A stretch of DNA of 64,000 nucleotides from Paraphotobacterium marinum (GCF_002216855.1 NZ_CP022355.1:744001-808000), one strand, 5' to 3'. Shown: positions 1 to 11,421, counted from the stretch's first letter. Translations and numbers: made by a program. Notes: generated by a model not told the origin, from the letters alone.

Positions 1-157
1 ATTGGAAGTTAACCAAGTCCAATCTGTTATCAAAATTACTATAAATTTTTTCAATTAAGTCATCTAATGTAAAATCACCATAGATACTTTTTTCTCGAAT
101 TCCCAATAAATTCAAGTTGGGTCCATTTAAGACTAAAAACTTATATTTTTTTGACAT
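1..157 (-). CDS. aroQ: Type II 3-dehydroquinate dehydratase, N-terminal part (runs off the window)
   Basis: Only the first 52 codons are inside the window, read from the ATG at 157. The peptide carries the AroQ signature NGPNLNLLG at residues 11-19, followed by the catalytic Arg21 and Tyr26 of the R-x4-YG motif. In the family the enzyme dehydrates 3-dehydroquinate to 3-dehydroshikimate in the cytosolic shikimate pathway. An AAGG-type ribosome site lies about 8 bases upstream. In vibrios aroQ usually leads accB-accC, so those genes may continue beyond the left edge (inference from remembered gene order). Confidence 0.9.
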   Translation of the reverse strand, partial: MSKKYKFLVLNGPNLNLLGIREKSIYGDFTLDDLIEKIYSNFDNRLDLVNFQ

Positions 158-216
158 TTCGATGCCTTATGTTGCAAACTTGAAATTAATCTATGTTCAT
201 ATCAAATATGTATTTT

Positions 217-257
217 AATTTGAATAATATACAAGATAAAGCAATATTATTCAAATT
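217..257. terminator. 14-bp AT-rich inverted repeat between acs and aroQ
   Basis: Arms at 217-230 and 244-257 are perfectly complementary over 14 bp around a 13-base loop. On the plus strand the right arm ends in a short T run. It sits between the end of acs and the start of aroQ, where a terminator for acs would be expected. The stem has only two G:C-type pairs, so it may be weak. The role is inferred. Confidence 0.4.
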
Positions 258-287
258 TTAACGAAATTTAGAGAAATTTTGCGCTAT

Positions 288-2140
288 TTATTGTTTTTTT
301 AGCGAGATTAGTTCATTGACCGATTCAGGGTTCGCTAATGTAGATATATCCCCAAAGTTATCAAAATCATTAATAGCAATCTTTTTTAAAATACGCCTCA
401 TGATTTTGCCTGATCTAGTTTTAGGTAGTTCGCTAACTAACTCAATATCAGATGGAATTGCAAGTGCTCCAATTTCTTTTTTTACCCAATTTTTGATATC
501 AACTTTTAAATCAGTGGTTTTTTTTGTATGATCGTCTACGGCTACAAAAGCAAAAATAGCTTCTCCTTTAACTTTATCTGGAATTCCTATAACCCCAGCT
601 TCAACAACACTCTTATGACTTACAATAGCGGATTCAATTTCAGATGTCCCCATTCTATGTCCTGATACATTTAAAACATCATCTATTCTACCAGTGATAA
701 AAAAATTATTTTGGAGATCTTTTTTTGCACCATCACCACTACAATAAAACCCTGAAAATTGTTCAAAATAAGTTTTTTCAAAGCGAGCATGATCACCAAA
801 GATACTTATTGCTTGACCAGGCCAAGAATCTCTGAAAACCAAAAAACCTTCTTCATCTGGTTTGCATTCTTCTGCATGGTTATTTATTATAAATCCTTCT
901 GTTCCATTAATACTGGTACCAGCTGAACCTGCTATTTTTTTATAATTTTTAATTTTTGGAGCAATTAGGATTCCTCCTGTTTCAGTTTGCCACCATGTAT
1001 CAATAATAGGGCATTTTTGTTGACCAAAATCATTATAGTACCATGACCATGCTTCAGGATTTAGAGGCTCACCAACGCTACCTAATACTTTTAAAGAAGA
1101 TTTTGTTGAAACATGATTTTTTAGATGTTTTTTTGACATTAGAGATCTAATAAGTGTTGGGGCTGTGTAGAAAATATTGACCTGATGTTTTTCAATAAGT
1201 GAATTTATATTTATGCCATCTTCATAAAGAGGGTTTCCTTCAAAAATTAAAATGGTAGCTCCATTTGATAATGGTCCATAAACACCATAACTATGTCCAG
1301 TGATCCATCCAATGTCTGCGGTACTCCAGTAGATATCATCTTGTTTGAAGTTAAATAAGTCTTTAAAAGTGTTATGAACATGGACTAAATACCCACCACT
1401 TGAGTGAACCAAACCTTTTGGAGTTCCAGTAGACCCCGAGGTATATAATATAAAAAGTGGATCATTTGATGATAATACGGTTGGTTCATTTTTTTCAGAC
1501 GCTTTATTTAATTCATCATGCCAATTTAGTTCGTGATCGTATAAATCATCTATTTTCCCAAGAGGATTAAAGATTATAGTTTTTATTTTTTTATTCAAAA
1601 TAGAGAGGGCTTCTCTGATGTTATTTTTAATGGAATTTTTCGTTGATTTCTTATTGAGTAATCACCACAAATAATCAATTTTGACTTTGAATCTTTTATT
1701 CTATCTGCGATGGAATTAGCAGAGAATCCAGCAAAGATAACATTATGAATGGCTCCTATTCTTGCGCATGCTAACATGGCTACTATTGCTTCAATAGTCA
1801 TCGGCATGTAAATACAAACAGTATCACCTTTTGATATGTTTTGAGACTTTAGTACATTAGCAAAACGACATACTTTTTTATGTAAATCTGTATATGTAAT
1901 CGTTTTAGTACTTAAGCCATCTTCACTTTCCCATATAATTGCAATCTTATCAGCATTATTTTCTAAATGCCTATCTAAACAATTATATGAGACATTTAAC
2001 TCTCCTCCATCAAACCAGTTAATTTTTATAGGCTTATGGAATGACGAATCATTTATTTTTGAATATTTGCTAATCCAATCTATATTTTTAGCTAATTTGT
2101 TCCAAACATTTTCATTATATTTTTTTCCTTCATTAAGCAT
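288..2140 (-). pseudogene. acs: Acetyl-CoA synthetase, split by one frameshift
   Basis: Two reading frames together make one Acs. The N-terminal part (2140 down to 1595, 181 codons) ends just after IPLK. The C-terminal part (to 288) carries the AMP-binding motif YTSGSTGTPKG and the C-terminal KTRSGKIMRR region whose lysine is the conserved acetylation site. The frame changes at the T5 run 1624-1628 (A5 in coding sense). Adding one A there restores a continuous 617-residue protein, slightly shorter than the E. coli enzyme of about 650. Acs would activate acetate to acetyl-CoA. Both halves are well conserved, so the lesion is recent, a sequence error, or tolerated through slippage. Confidence 0.85.
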
Positions 2141-2210
2141 AAATACTTCCTTAATCTTTTATTGTAATGCCTTAATTTTGTACTACGGGTAAAAGAAAAA
2201 AATCAAACAT

Positions 2211-3872
2211 TTATTGTGAAGTCATTGAATTAATATGATCCACCATCAAATTTGCAGAGATAAATCCTGTTATTGTATGTTTCTTTAAAATAGTATTGTT
2301 TTTAATAAATAAAATTGTTGGTAAACCAATGATATTCATTTTTTGCATAATCTTTAAATTTTCTTCATTTAACTCAGATAAATCTACTCTTATTTTCTGC
2401 ATACCTAACATAGCATTTATCACTTTAGGGTTCACAAAAGTAGTGTGTTCCAACTTTCTACAGGCGCTACACCAGTCTGCATAAAAATCAATCATAATCA
2501 ATTTATCTTTATTTGCAGGAGATATTATTTGTTTATCAATCTCCGATTGAGTGCTTAGATTTAAAAAATTTAGTTGAGTAGTTTTTTGAGGTTTGAAGTT
2601 TAAATAAGCAATAGTTATAACAATTGTTATAAAAACTAAAAATAAAGAAGATTTTAGAGTAAAATTGAATTTTTTCAGTATAAATAAAAACAAACATGAA
2701 GCCCAAATGAACCACAGTATTTTAATTATGTATGGATTTATAATAGGTTGAATAATCATTATAGGTAATGTTAATAGGATTAAACCAAGGAGTTGTTTTA
2801 TTGAATTGAGCCATGCCCCCGACTTAGGAAAATGTTTTTTCCCTACCAAAATAAAAACTAAAAGGGGTAAAGTCATACCAGTGGCCAAAAGATACAAGTT
2901 AATTGATGTCCATAACGGGTTATTAGCTTGTGTAGAATAAATTAACACTGCAGATAAAGGCGCGGTTGTACATGGAGTGCACAAAATTCCAGCGAGTATT
3001 CCAAGAAAAAATGAATTCAAATAATTGGATTTAAATCTTAATGAAAAGGATAATTGATTAATAAAATTATTTAGTTTAGAAGAACCTATAATCTGGAATT
3101 GAAACATCATCGATAAGCCAAGTAATATTAATATGATACATGCAGTTATCAAAAATAATGGACTTTGAAATATAAATTGTACTTTTAATCCAACAAGAGA
3201 TGTAATAAAACCAAATATACTATAGATAACAGCTATGCCTTGTAAATAAATTATTGCATTAATTATTGTTTTTTTTGGTTTTTGTTCATGAAAAGATAGA
3301 ATTTTGGTAGTTATAGGGTACATGGGAAATATACATGGTGTAAATGCTAAACCAATTCCGAAAACTAAAAACATAAAAGGCGAAAACCATTGCGAAAGTA
3401 TATTTTGATAGTTATCAGATATTGATGGATTCAATTCGATTGTTTTTGTTTGAGGTGGATAACAAAAACCATGGATATTACAACCTTGATATGAAACTAA
3501 TAATGTATTTGAATTGATATTAGATAAATAAACAGGAAAAGATATTTTTTCTTTGTACACATTTACATATCCAAAAGTAGGATCATTGTATTTTATACCT
3601 GGAGGTTTAGAAAAAAACAAGTCTCTATTATCAGAGGAGGTAATAGAAATAGAGTTCTTATATAGATAGTAATTAGGTGCAATTGACCATTGTAAAGTGA
3701 TTATTCTATCCTTTTTTTCATATGAAAGAATAAAAGCATCCTTGGATTTTAAGTACTTGGGTTGTTCAAACTTCTGTTTTGTATTTACTTTTATTTCACT
3801 ATTAGCTAATGAAAGTGATGAATAAGAAAATAAAAATAAACATACAAAACATAAAATTAAAAATTGTCGCAT
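2211..3872 (-). CDS. dsbD: Thiol:disulfide interchange protein DsbD
   Basis: DsbD moves electrons from cytosolic thioredoxin to periplasmic DsbC, DsbG and related proteins. All three cysteine pairs are visible: the periplasmic alpha domain (YQGC-x5-C, near residues 131 and 137), the membrane beta domain (FTPCIFP and LCTPCTT), and the C-terminal thioredoxin fold with DWCSAC. A signal peptide opens the protein and about eight hydrophobic segments follow. I chose the ATG at 3872; a TTG at 3881 would add three residues, and neither start has a clear Shine-Dalgarno sequence. It lies downstream of and divergent from groES. Confidence 0.92.
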   Translation of the reverse strand: MRQFLILCFVCLFLFSYSSLSLANSEIKVNTKQKFEQPKYLKSKDAFILSYEKKDRIITLQWSIAPNYYLYKNSISITSSDNRDLFFSKPPGIKYNDPTFGYVNVYKEKISFPVYLSNINSNTLLVSYQGCNIHGFCYPPQTKTIELNPSISDNYQNILSQWFSPFMFLVFGIGLAFTPCIFPMYPITTKILSFHEQKPKKTIINAIIYLQGIAVIYSIFGFITSLVGLKVQFIFQSPLFLITACIILILLGLSMMFQFQIIGSSKLNNFINQLSFSLRFKSNYLNSFFLGILAGILCTPCTTAPLSAVLIYSTQANNPLWTSINLYLLATGMTLPLLVFILVGKKHFPKSGAWLNSIKQLLGLILLTLPIMIIQPIINPYIIKILWFIWASCLFLFILKKFNFTLKSSLFLVFITIVITIAYLNFKPQKTTQLNFLNLSTQSEIDKQIISPANKDKLIMIDFYADWCSACRKLEHTTFVNPKVINAMLGMQKIRVDLSELNEENLKIMQKMNIIGLPTILFIKNNTILKKHTITGFISANLMVDHINSMTSQ

Positions 3873-3979
3873 GGAAAACAAATATAATTATTAATCATCA
3901 TGTTATTGTTTTAATAATGATAACTCAATAATAGAAAACCTTCTATTTTTATCTTTTTTAAAAAAAAATATCAAATGGA

Positions 3980-4007
3980 CTTGGCTTATCTTATTTTGTC
4001 CCCACAT
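3980..4007 (+). promoter_or_regulatory. Sigma-32-like heat-shock promoter of groESL
   Basis: CTTGGC at 3980-3985 and CCCCACAT at 4000-4007 are separated by 14 bases. They resemble the known sigma-32 elements CTTGAA and CCCCATnT with an accepted spacing. The pair is 66 bases upstream of the groES ATG and nothing else in the gap competes. That it drives heat induction is inference. Confidence 0.6.
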
Positions 4008-4072
4008 TTAAAGTACGGATTGCCAATTTTTGGTAAAATTTAATTTTTATGATTAATCAGGAGTAAATGTAA

Positions 4073-4366
4073 ATGAGCATTCGTCCATTACACGATCGTG
4101 TTATCGTTGAACGTGAAGAAAATGAATCTAAATCTGCAGGAGGAATAGTTTTAACTGGTTCTGCTGCAGAAAAATCAACGCGAGGAGTGGTTCTAGCTGT
4201 AGGAAATGGTCAAATCCTTGAAAATGGTACAGTGAGAGCATTAGATGTTAAAGTAGGTGATAAAGTATTGTTTTCTGAAGGCTATACAACTAAAACTGAA
4301 AAACTTGATGGAAAAGAAGTTTTAGTTATGTCTGAAAGTGACATCATGGCAATTATTGAAGAATAA
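4073..4366 (+). CDS. groES: Co-chaperonin GroES
   Basis: A 97-residue GroES, normal length for gammaproteobacteria. It begins [14 protein letters not shown] and contains the mobile-loop segment SAGGIVLTG that docks on GroEL. It forms the heptameric lid of the GroEL folding chamber in the cytosol. A strong AGGAG site (4059-4063) precedes the start. groEL follows 31 bases later in the same operon. Confidence 0.97.
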   Translation: MSIRPLHDRVIVEREENESKSAGGIVLTGSAAEKSTRGVVLAVGNGQILENGTVRALDVKVGDKVLFSEGYTTKTEKLDGKEVLVMSESDIMAIIEE

Positions 4367-4373
4367 TCATTAA

Positions 4374-6044
<1,671 letters not shown>

Positions 6045-6085
6045 GCCGGCCTATGATCATTTCATAGACGTTCACAACGTTTCAA

Positions 6086-6122
6086 AAAAGCCCGTAAAGC
6101 TATGTTTTTCGGGCTTTTCTTT
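6086..6122 (+). terminator. Rho-independent terminator of groESL
   Basis: AAAAGCCCG (6086-6094) pairs with CGGGCTTTT (6110-6118) around a 15-base loop, with a T-rich tail. It lies 41 bases after the groEL stop. The remaining gap to 6280 shows no further recognisable feature. Confidence 0.85.
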
Positions 6123-6280
6123 GTATTAGTTCTTAGTAGTATGTAACGTCACTCATACAATCTTAAGTTTCTAAAAGTATATATGGTAAGATATTTCTAT
6201 TAAATAAAGAACCTAACGACCATTCTTTAGTCATCTTCATTTAAACCTAGCAACTAATATTTCTTTTTTGCTGTATTCAT

Positions 6281-7291
6281 TTAGAAAAGATCAATTGGAG
6301 TTTTGCTTAACTCTCCAGCATTTTCTCTCACTAACTTTGGGACTAAATATCCAGAAGTTAAAGTTAAAAGCTCTCTCATTATTTTTTTTGTTTCTGAGTC
6401 AGGCACAAAAAAATGAGAAGTTCCTTCTACTGCATCAGTTGCATGAATATAATAGGGAAGTATACCCGCATGAAATAATTTATCGCTCAGATTTTTTAAA
6501 ATACTTGAGTCGTTATTAATTCCTTTCAAGAACACACTTTGATTTAAAATGGTTATATTTTTTAATTTAGATATGTGTTTTGAAAATTCATCATTTATCT
6601 CATTTGGATGATTAATATGAGTAACAATTACTATTTTCAAAGGTGAATCGCATAAAATTTTGACTAATGAATCAGTTATTCTTGAAGGGATCACCACGGG
6701 AAGCCTAGTATGAATTCTTAGGGTTGTAATTGTTTTGATATATGATAATTTTTCTAAAAAGGATTTTATTTCATGGTCTTTAGCCATTAACGGATCGCCG
6801 CCAGATAATATAACTTCATTAATTGATGAGTTTTGCTTAATGTATTCTAAAATTACATTAATTTTATTTTTATTAAGACTATTTTCTTGATAAGGAAAGT
6901 GCCTTCTAAAACAATATCTACAATTAATAGCACAACCTGTTTTAAACATTATTAAAACTCTATTTTTGTATTTGTGTAATAATCCTGTTATTTGATTTTT
7001 TTGTTCTTTTAGAGGGTCTTTAGTAAAATTTTTATTAACTTCAAATTCCTTCATAACAGGAAGAACTTGCATGAGAAGAGGATCTTTTGGATCTTGTTTA
7101 TTCATTCTGTTAACAAAACTTAGAGGAACTCTCATAGGAAATAGCTTTTTAGCTGAAAAGTCATCATTAATTTGATTTTCGTCAATTTGTAATATTTCAA
7201 GTAATGCTTTTGGGCTAGAGATAGAATTTTTTAACTCAAATAGCCAATTTTGCTCAACACTTATCTCATTTTGGGTTATCATATGGTTCAT
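6281..7291 (-). CDS. epmB: EF-P--(R)-beta-lysine pathway lysine 2,3-aminomutase EpmB
   Basis: This radical-SAM, PLP-dependent aminomutase makes (R)-beta-lysine from L-alpha-lysine for attachment to EF-P. The cluster motif C-x3-C-x2-C is visible as CAINCRYC, followed by FRRHFPY. The motif [12 protein letters not shown] and the C-terminal [11 protein letters not shown] are typical of EpmB. Starting at the ATG at 7291 gives 336 residues; an upstream TTG at 7300 is less likely because family members begin close to the MNHMIT segment. It is divergent from efp with only 32 bases between starts, so the promoters must overlap the coding ends. Confidence 0.93.
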   Translation of the reverse strand: MNHMITQNEISVEQNWLFELKNSISSPKALLEILQIDENQINDDFSAKKLFPMRVPLSFVNRMNKQDPKDPLLMQVLPVMKEFEVNKNFTKDPLKEQKNQITGLLHKYKNRVLIMFKTGCAINCRYCFRRHFPYQENSLNKNKINVILEYIKQNSSINEVILSGGDPLMAKDHEIKSFLEKLSYIKTITTLRIHTRLPVVIPSRITDSLVKILCDSPLKIVIVTHINHPNEINDEFSKHISKLKNITILNQSVFLKGINNDSSILKNLSDKLFHAGILPYYIHATDAVEGTSHFFVPDSETKKIMRELLTLTSGYLVPKLVRENAGELSKTPIDLF

Positions 7292-7323
7292 ACTATACAA
7301 CTCTATTATTTAAGAGGAAAATA

Positions 7324-7890
7324 ATGGCAACATTTAGTACCAATGAATTCCGAGGTGGAATGAAGATTATGCTTGATAATGAGCCTTGTGTCATCATTGA
7401 AAATGAATTTGTTAAACCAGGGAAAGGACAAGCGTTTAATCGCGTAAAAATTAGAAAACTATTATCTGGTAAGGTTTTGGAAAAAACTTTCAAGTCAGGT
7501 GAAACAGTTGAGGCCGCAGATATTGTTGATTTAGATTTAGATTATTTATATAACGATGGGGAGTTTTATCATTTTATGAATAATGAAACCTTTGAACAAT
7601 TGGCGGCTGATAATAATGCAGTTGGTGATAACTCAAAGTGGTTGGTTGAAAACAATACTTGTATGTTAACTTTATGGAACGGCAATCCCATTGCAGTAAC
7701 ACCTCCAAACTTTGTTGAGTTAGAAGTTGTGGAAACTGATCCTGGATTAAAGGGCGATACCCAAGGAACAGGAGGTAAACCAGCAACATTATCAACCGGT
7801 GCTGTTGTTCGAGTGCCACTTTTCATTCAAATTGGTGAAATAATAAAAGTTGATACTCGTAACGGCGAGTATGTGAGCCGAGTTAAATAA
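7324..7890 (+). CDS. efp: Translation elongation factor P
   Basis: A 188-residue EF-P with the normal three-domain length. The modifiable lysine is Lys34 in the loop KPGKGQAF, the residue beta-lysylated by EpmA in this family. EF-P enters the ribosomal E site and relieves stalling at polyproline stretches. AGAGGA lies 7-8 bases before the ATG. It is flanked by epmB and epmA, so substrate and both modifying enzymes are adjacent. Confidence 0.97.
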   Translation: MATFSTNEFRGGMKIMLDNEPCVIIENEFVKPGKGQAFNRVKIRKLLSGKVLEKTFKSGETVEAADIVDLDLDYLYNDGEFYHFMNNETFEQLAADNNAVGDNSKWLVENNTCMLTLWNGNPIAVTPPNFVELEVVETDPGLKGDTQGTGGKPATLSTGAVVRVPLFIQIGEIIKVDTRNGEYVSRVK

Positions 7891-7895
7891 GCTGG

Positions 7896-7920
7896 AAGGC
7901 GGCATATATTTTGCCGCTTT
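7896..7920 (+). terminator. Hairpin between efp and epmA
   Basis: GCGGCA (7899-7904) pairs with TGCCGC (7912-7917), extended outward by a G:U and two A:T pairs, with a loop of 7 bases and only a short TTT tail. It starts 6 bases after the efp stop and 10 bases before the epmA ATG. It may act as a partial terminator lowering epmA relative to efp (inference). Confidence 0.55.
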
Positions 7921-7929
7921 GACTAAAAT

Positions 7930-8901
7930 ATGTCTAATAATTCCCCTCAAACATATATGCCAAGTGCATCAATTAAAAATTTAAAGTTAAGGGCTCAGTT
8001 CATCCAAAGGGTAAGAAGTTTTTTTTCTAATGAAAATATTTTAGAAGTAGACACACCAATTTTGAGCCCTTATGGTACTACAGATATTAATATTGATTCG
8101 TTTATCACTACTTACTTTGATAAGAAAAAATACTACCTATGCACAAGCCCAGAATTTCATATGAAAAGATTATTATGCGATGGAATTGGTTCAATTTATC
8201 AAATTTCTAAAGCTTTTAGAAATGAAGATGTTAGTAAAGTTCATAACCCGGAATTCACAATGCTTGAATGGTACCAAGTTGGTATTGATCATTTTGAATT
8301 AATTAAAGTTATTGAAAGGTTTTTAAAGTTTGTAATGGGCATTCCTAAATGTGATATAATATCCTATGATGAATGTTTCCAAAAATATCTGCAATTTTCT
8401 CCGCTGGACCTAACAGTTAATGAAATAAGGCAACAATGTTTGAAACGTCTAGAATTATCGGAAGAATTAGAACAAGAAAATAATAAAGATGTACTATTAC
8501 AATTAATATTCTCTCTATTAATAGAACCAAATCTCGGTGAAAACTATCCAATTTTTGTTCATAGTTTCCCTGCTACTCAAGCGTCTTTAGCCAAAATAAA
8601 TGAATTTGATTCACGGATAAGTGATCGTTTTGAGCTATATTACAAAGGTTTAGAGCTAGCGAATGGGTTTCATGAACTATCAGATCATGTTGAGCAAAAC
8701 AATAGATTTAATAACGATAATTTTAAAAGGTTACATCAAAATAAAGAAGTTGTGCCAATAGATGTTAATCTTATAGAATCTTTAAAGTTTGGATTACCTA
8801 AATGTTCTGGGGTCGCTATCGGTATCGATAGACTTTTAATGCTAGAGCTAAAAGAGAATAACATTGATAAAGTTATTTCTTTTAGCTTTGATAAATGTTA
8901 A
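7930..8901 (+). CDS. epmA: Elongation factor P--(R)-beta-lysine ligase EpmA
   Basis: A class II lysyl-tRNA-synthetase-like protein of 323 residues that lacks the tRNA anticodon-binding domain. It activates (R)-beta-lysine and transfers it to Lys34 of EF-P. Class II motif 2 is visible in the FRNEDVSKVHNPEFTMLEWY region, and motif 3 as GVAIGIDRLLML near the C-terminus. It lies downstream of efp and converges with the next gene, overlapping it by 3-4 bases. Confidence 0.95.
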   Translation: MSNNSPQTYMPSASIKNLKLRAQFIQRVRSFFSNENILEVDTPILSPYGTTDINIDSFITTYFDKKKYYLCTSPEFHMKRLLCDGIGSIYQISKAFRNEDVSKVHNPEFTMLEWYQVGIDHFELIKVIERFLKFVMGIPKCDIISYDECFQKYLQFSPLDLTVNEIRQQCLKRLELSEELEQENNKDVLLQLIFSLLIEPNLGENYPIFVHSFPATQASLAKINEFDSRISDRFELYYKGLELANGFHELSDHVEQNNRFNNDNFKRLHQNKEVVPIDVNLIESLKFGLPKCSGVAIGIDRLLMLELKENNIDKVISFSFDKC

Positions 8902-9560
8902 GAGTTGCTTAAAATAAATCTAGCATTTAATGGTTGTATTTTTCTATTATTAGGTCTTATTAAACTTTTAATTTTGTTTAATTGAGATTTTGTAATTGTA
9001 GATAAACTTTTCATAATGTACCACCTTATACCACTTGAAAATGGGGGTGTGACTAAAGAACCATTATAAGTCATATAGTCTCCTCCTTCAGGAAGTATTT
9101 GCTTGATTGGTAGTGATAGGTTGTTATTTTTATCAGAACTATTCTTAAAATTGATTAATTTTGATAAGAAGTTATTACTATAAACTCCAGTTTGATATAA
9201 GATCGATACAATTTTTACTTTATTATTTTTTGAAACAAATATTAATTGAGCTTCTAATGGGAATTTTTTTCCAGATACTTCATGAAGAGATGGACTAAAA
9301 AAGTCAATTTGAGATAAATTATATAGACTTCCATCTATTAAAGAGTTATTTCCTTTTGCATAAGCTACCATTACGTCTTTACCTAAACTAACTTTACTTA
9401 CTGCTCCTGACAGATTTATATCAAGTGCTTTGAGGTTTGCTCTGATAACATTATTAGCAGTGATATTAATCGGTGATTTATTCAATTCTTTACAAATTAC
9501 TGTAAAGCTTGAAACAGATAAAATTAAAGTTAATAATAAAGCAATTGCGCGTGCATACAT
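8898..9560 (-). CDS. Degenerate alpha-carbonic-anhydrase-like exported protein without zinc ligands
   Basis: This 220-residue protein has an N-terminal signal-like hydrophobic segment and the alpha-carbonic-anhydrase landmarks KSPINI, FPLEAQLI, YNGSLVTPP and QPLNAR. The residues that make a working enzyme are gone. The segment normally reading FHFHSPSEH is DFFSPSLH, so the first two zinc histidines are Asp and Phe. The third, normally EAHLVH, is EAQLIF. The gatekeeper Thr of SLTTPP is Val, and the usual Cys after TPP is Phe. The N-terminal lobe (GPxxWG region) is deleted. The frame is nevertheless open. It ends the rsgA-psd operon, 2 bases after psd. Either a repurposed non-catalytic protein or a decaying gene. 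Confidence 0.7.
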   Translation of the reverse strand: MYARAIALLLTLILSVSSFTVICKELNKSPINITANNVIRANLKALDINLSGAVSKVSLGKDVMVAYAKGNNSLIDGSLYNLSQIDFFSPSLHEVSGKKFPLEAQLIFVSKNNKVKIVSILYQTGVYSNNFLSKLINFKNSSDKNNNLSLPIKQILPEGGDYMTYNGSLVTPPFSSGIRWYIMKSLSTITKSQLNKIKSLIRPNNRKIQPLNARFILSNS

Positions 9561-9562
9561 CT

Positions 9563-10402
9563 TTAATCTCCTTGTCGTAATTTAGCAATAGGTTGGCCCA
9601 TTTTTATTTTACATCCATTTTTTATGTTATCTTCAAATGTAATTTTATCTTTTGGAAATAATAAAATAACTGTAGATCCCAATTTAAAAAGGCCCATTTC
9701 ATCGCCTCTATTAAGTTGAATGTTCTCATTTTTGTAGTCATGAATGTTAAATTTATTTCTATATTGATTAGATATGTTTTTTTCCCAGACAGTTTCTATA
9801 CTTCCAACAATAGTAGCACCAACTAATACTTGGACAAAATCTTTATTTTTAAAAAAACACACTAATCTTTCATTTCTGGCGAATAATTCAGGAATGTGTT
9901 GTGTAGTTGACGGGCTAACTGAATATAGATTTCCTGGAAAAAAAATCATTCTTTCTATTTTGCCTTTCTGAGGCATATGAACTCTATGGTAATCTGATGG
10001 CGATAAATAAATTGTAATATAACTACCATCGTTGTATTCCTCATCATTTTCACCAATCAAAGACTCAATTGTATAATTGTGATTCTTTGCCTGTAGTAAT
10101 TTGTTTCTTTTTATTGTTCCAAACTCACTTATTGTTCCATCACACGGTGAAATAAAATAATCATCTAGACATGAAATTTCTCGAGAATCTTTTTTTAATT
10201 TCCGCGTAAAAAATTCATTGAAGGTTTTAAACTTTTTAACATCTTGAATTGAGGATTCAGCCATATTGACATTATATCTTTTGATGAACATATTGATTAA
10301 TAATGTTGTTAAAAATCCCATTTTTTTTTCAGCAAAATAACCAAAAAAACGAGTTATGAAGTGTTTTGGTAATATTTTTTGAATTAATATATGTGTATTC
10401 AA
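9563..10402 (-). CDS. psd: Phosphatidylserine decarboxylase proenzyme
   Basis: This enzyme converts phosphatidylserine to phosphatidylethanolamine at the inner membrane. The LGST self-cleavage motif, whose serine becomes the pyruvoyl group, is near the C-terminus in GLFKLGSTVILLF. YHRVHMP and LVGATIVGSIETVW are also typical. The start at 10402 is a TTG behind an AAGGA site; family alignment supports it because LIQKILPKHF matches the usual N-terminus. It follows rsgA by 14 bases. E. coli has mscM after psd; here the carbonic anhydrase-like gene takes that place. Confidence 0.94.
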   Translation of the reverse strand: MNTHILIQKILPKHFITRFFGYFAEKKMGFLTTLLINMFIKRYNVNMAESSIQDVKKFKTFNEFFTRKLKKDSREISCLDDYFISPCDGTISEFGTIKRNKLLQAKNHNYTIESLIGENDEEYNDGSYITIYLSPSDYHRVHMPQKGKIERMIFFPGNLYSVSPSTTQHIPELFARNERLVCFFKNKDFVQVLVGATIVGSIETVWEKNISNQYRNKFNIHDYKNENIQLNRGDEMGLFKLGSTVILLFPKDKITFEDNIKNGCKIKMGQPIAKLRQGD

Positions 10403-10416
10403 TTTAATTTATTTCC

Positions 10417-11421
10417 TTAATTATTTAACTTTTTGTGTTTTAAGTTTTTACTTATTCTTAAAAAACTTTGGTATCTTTTATATGATATTTCATCATTTTC
10501 TGCTGCCTCTCTTATTTTACAACCTGGATCAAGATCATGCTTACAATCTCGATATTTGCAGAGCCCAATAAAAGGACGAAACTCTATAAATCCCCAAGCT
10601 AAATTTTCTTTGTCATCAGACCACAGAGCAAAATCCCTTACACCTGGAGAGTCAATAATATTACCATTATTATCTAAAGAATAAAGTGTTGAAGTTGATG
10701 TTGTATGTTGGCCTAAACCAGATACTTCTGATAGCGTCCCCACGGAAGTTCTTTCTTCTGAAAAAATTGCGTTAATTAGACTAGACTTTCCGACGCCGGA
10801 TTGCCCCACAAAAATACTATTTTTATTTTTTAATTGATCTTTTAATTTGTCTATTGTGTCTTTATTGTAGATGCTTACAAAATCTACTTGATAACCTATA
10901 GCTTTATATATCTTTGATATATCTTTAATTTCTTGCTCAAACTTTTTTGTTATTAAGTCATATTTGTTGATTACAATACGTGGAACTAATCCTTTAAGTT
11001 CAATTGCAACCAGGTATTTATTAATTAGATCAAAAGAAATTTCTGGTTCAATAGCCCCCACTATGAAGACTTGGTCAATGTTTGCTGCTATAATTTTCAA
11101 GTGATTATAATTATCAGGTCTAGATAACTCATTATCTCTTTTTTTTACCGCTTCTATTATCCCTATGTTATTAGAATTATTGCTATTTCTCCAAACAACA
11201 TTATCACCAGTTACTAGTGAGTTGATATTTCTTCTGATATTACAACGATGAATTTCACCATTACTCGCTTTTATATCAGCATGTTGGCCAAATCTTGAAA
11301 TAACTATTCCTAATTGACGGGAACCATACATACCATCATCTAAAGCAAAGCTTTCAATTTTTTTACTTTGATTTTTAGAAATGCGATTTTTTTGGTTTTT
11401 AGTTAATTTTTTTTTTGCCAT
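10417..11421 (-). CDS. rsgA: Small ribosomal subunit biogenesis GTPase RsgA
   Basis: A circularly permuted GTPase of 334 residues that checks late 30S maturation. The order is G4 (NKYD), then G1 (GQSGVGKSS), then G3 (DSPGVRDF), as expected for the permuted family. A C-terminal zinc site C-x4-C-x-H-x6-C is present. A lysine-rich N-terminal extension precedes the OB-fold domain. It is the first gene of the rsgA-psd minus-strand unit and is divergent from the tRNA cluster. Confidence 0.95.
   Translation of the reverse strand: MAKKKLTKNQKNRISKNQSKKIESFALDDGMYGSRQLGIVISRFGQHADIKASNGEIHRCNIRRNINSLVTGDNVVWRNSNNSNNIGIIEAVKKRDNELSRPDNYNHLKIIAANIDQVFIVGAIEPEISFDLINKYLVAIELKGLVPRIVINKYDLITKKFEQEIKDISKIYKAIGYQVDFVSIYNKDTIDKLKDQLKNKNSIFVGQSGVGKSSLINAIFSEERTSVGTLSEVSGLGQHTTSTSTLYSLDNNGNIIDSPGVRDFALWSDDKENLAWGFIEFRPFIGLCKYRDCKHDLDPGCKIREAAENDEISYKRYQSFLRISKNLKHKKLNN

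Noticed and set aside
7569-7826. Two overlapping minus-strand frames of more than 80 codons inside efp
   Set aside because: They are antisense to a highly conserved gene, have no ribosome site and match nothing I recognise.
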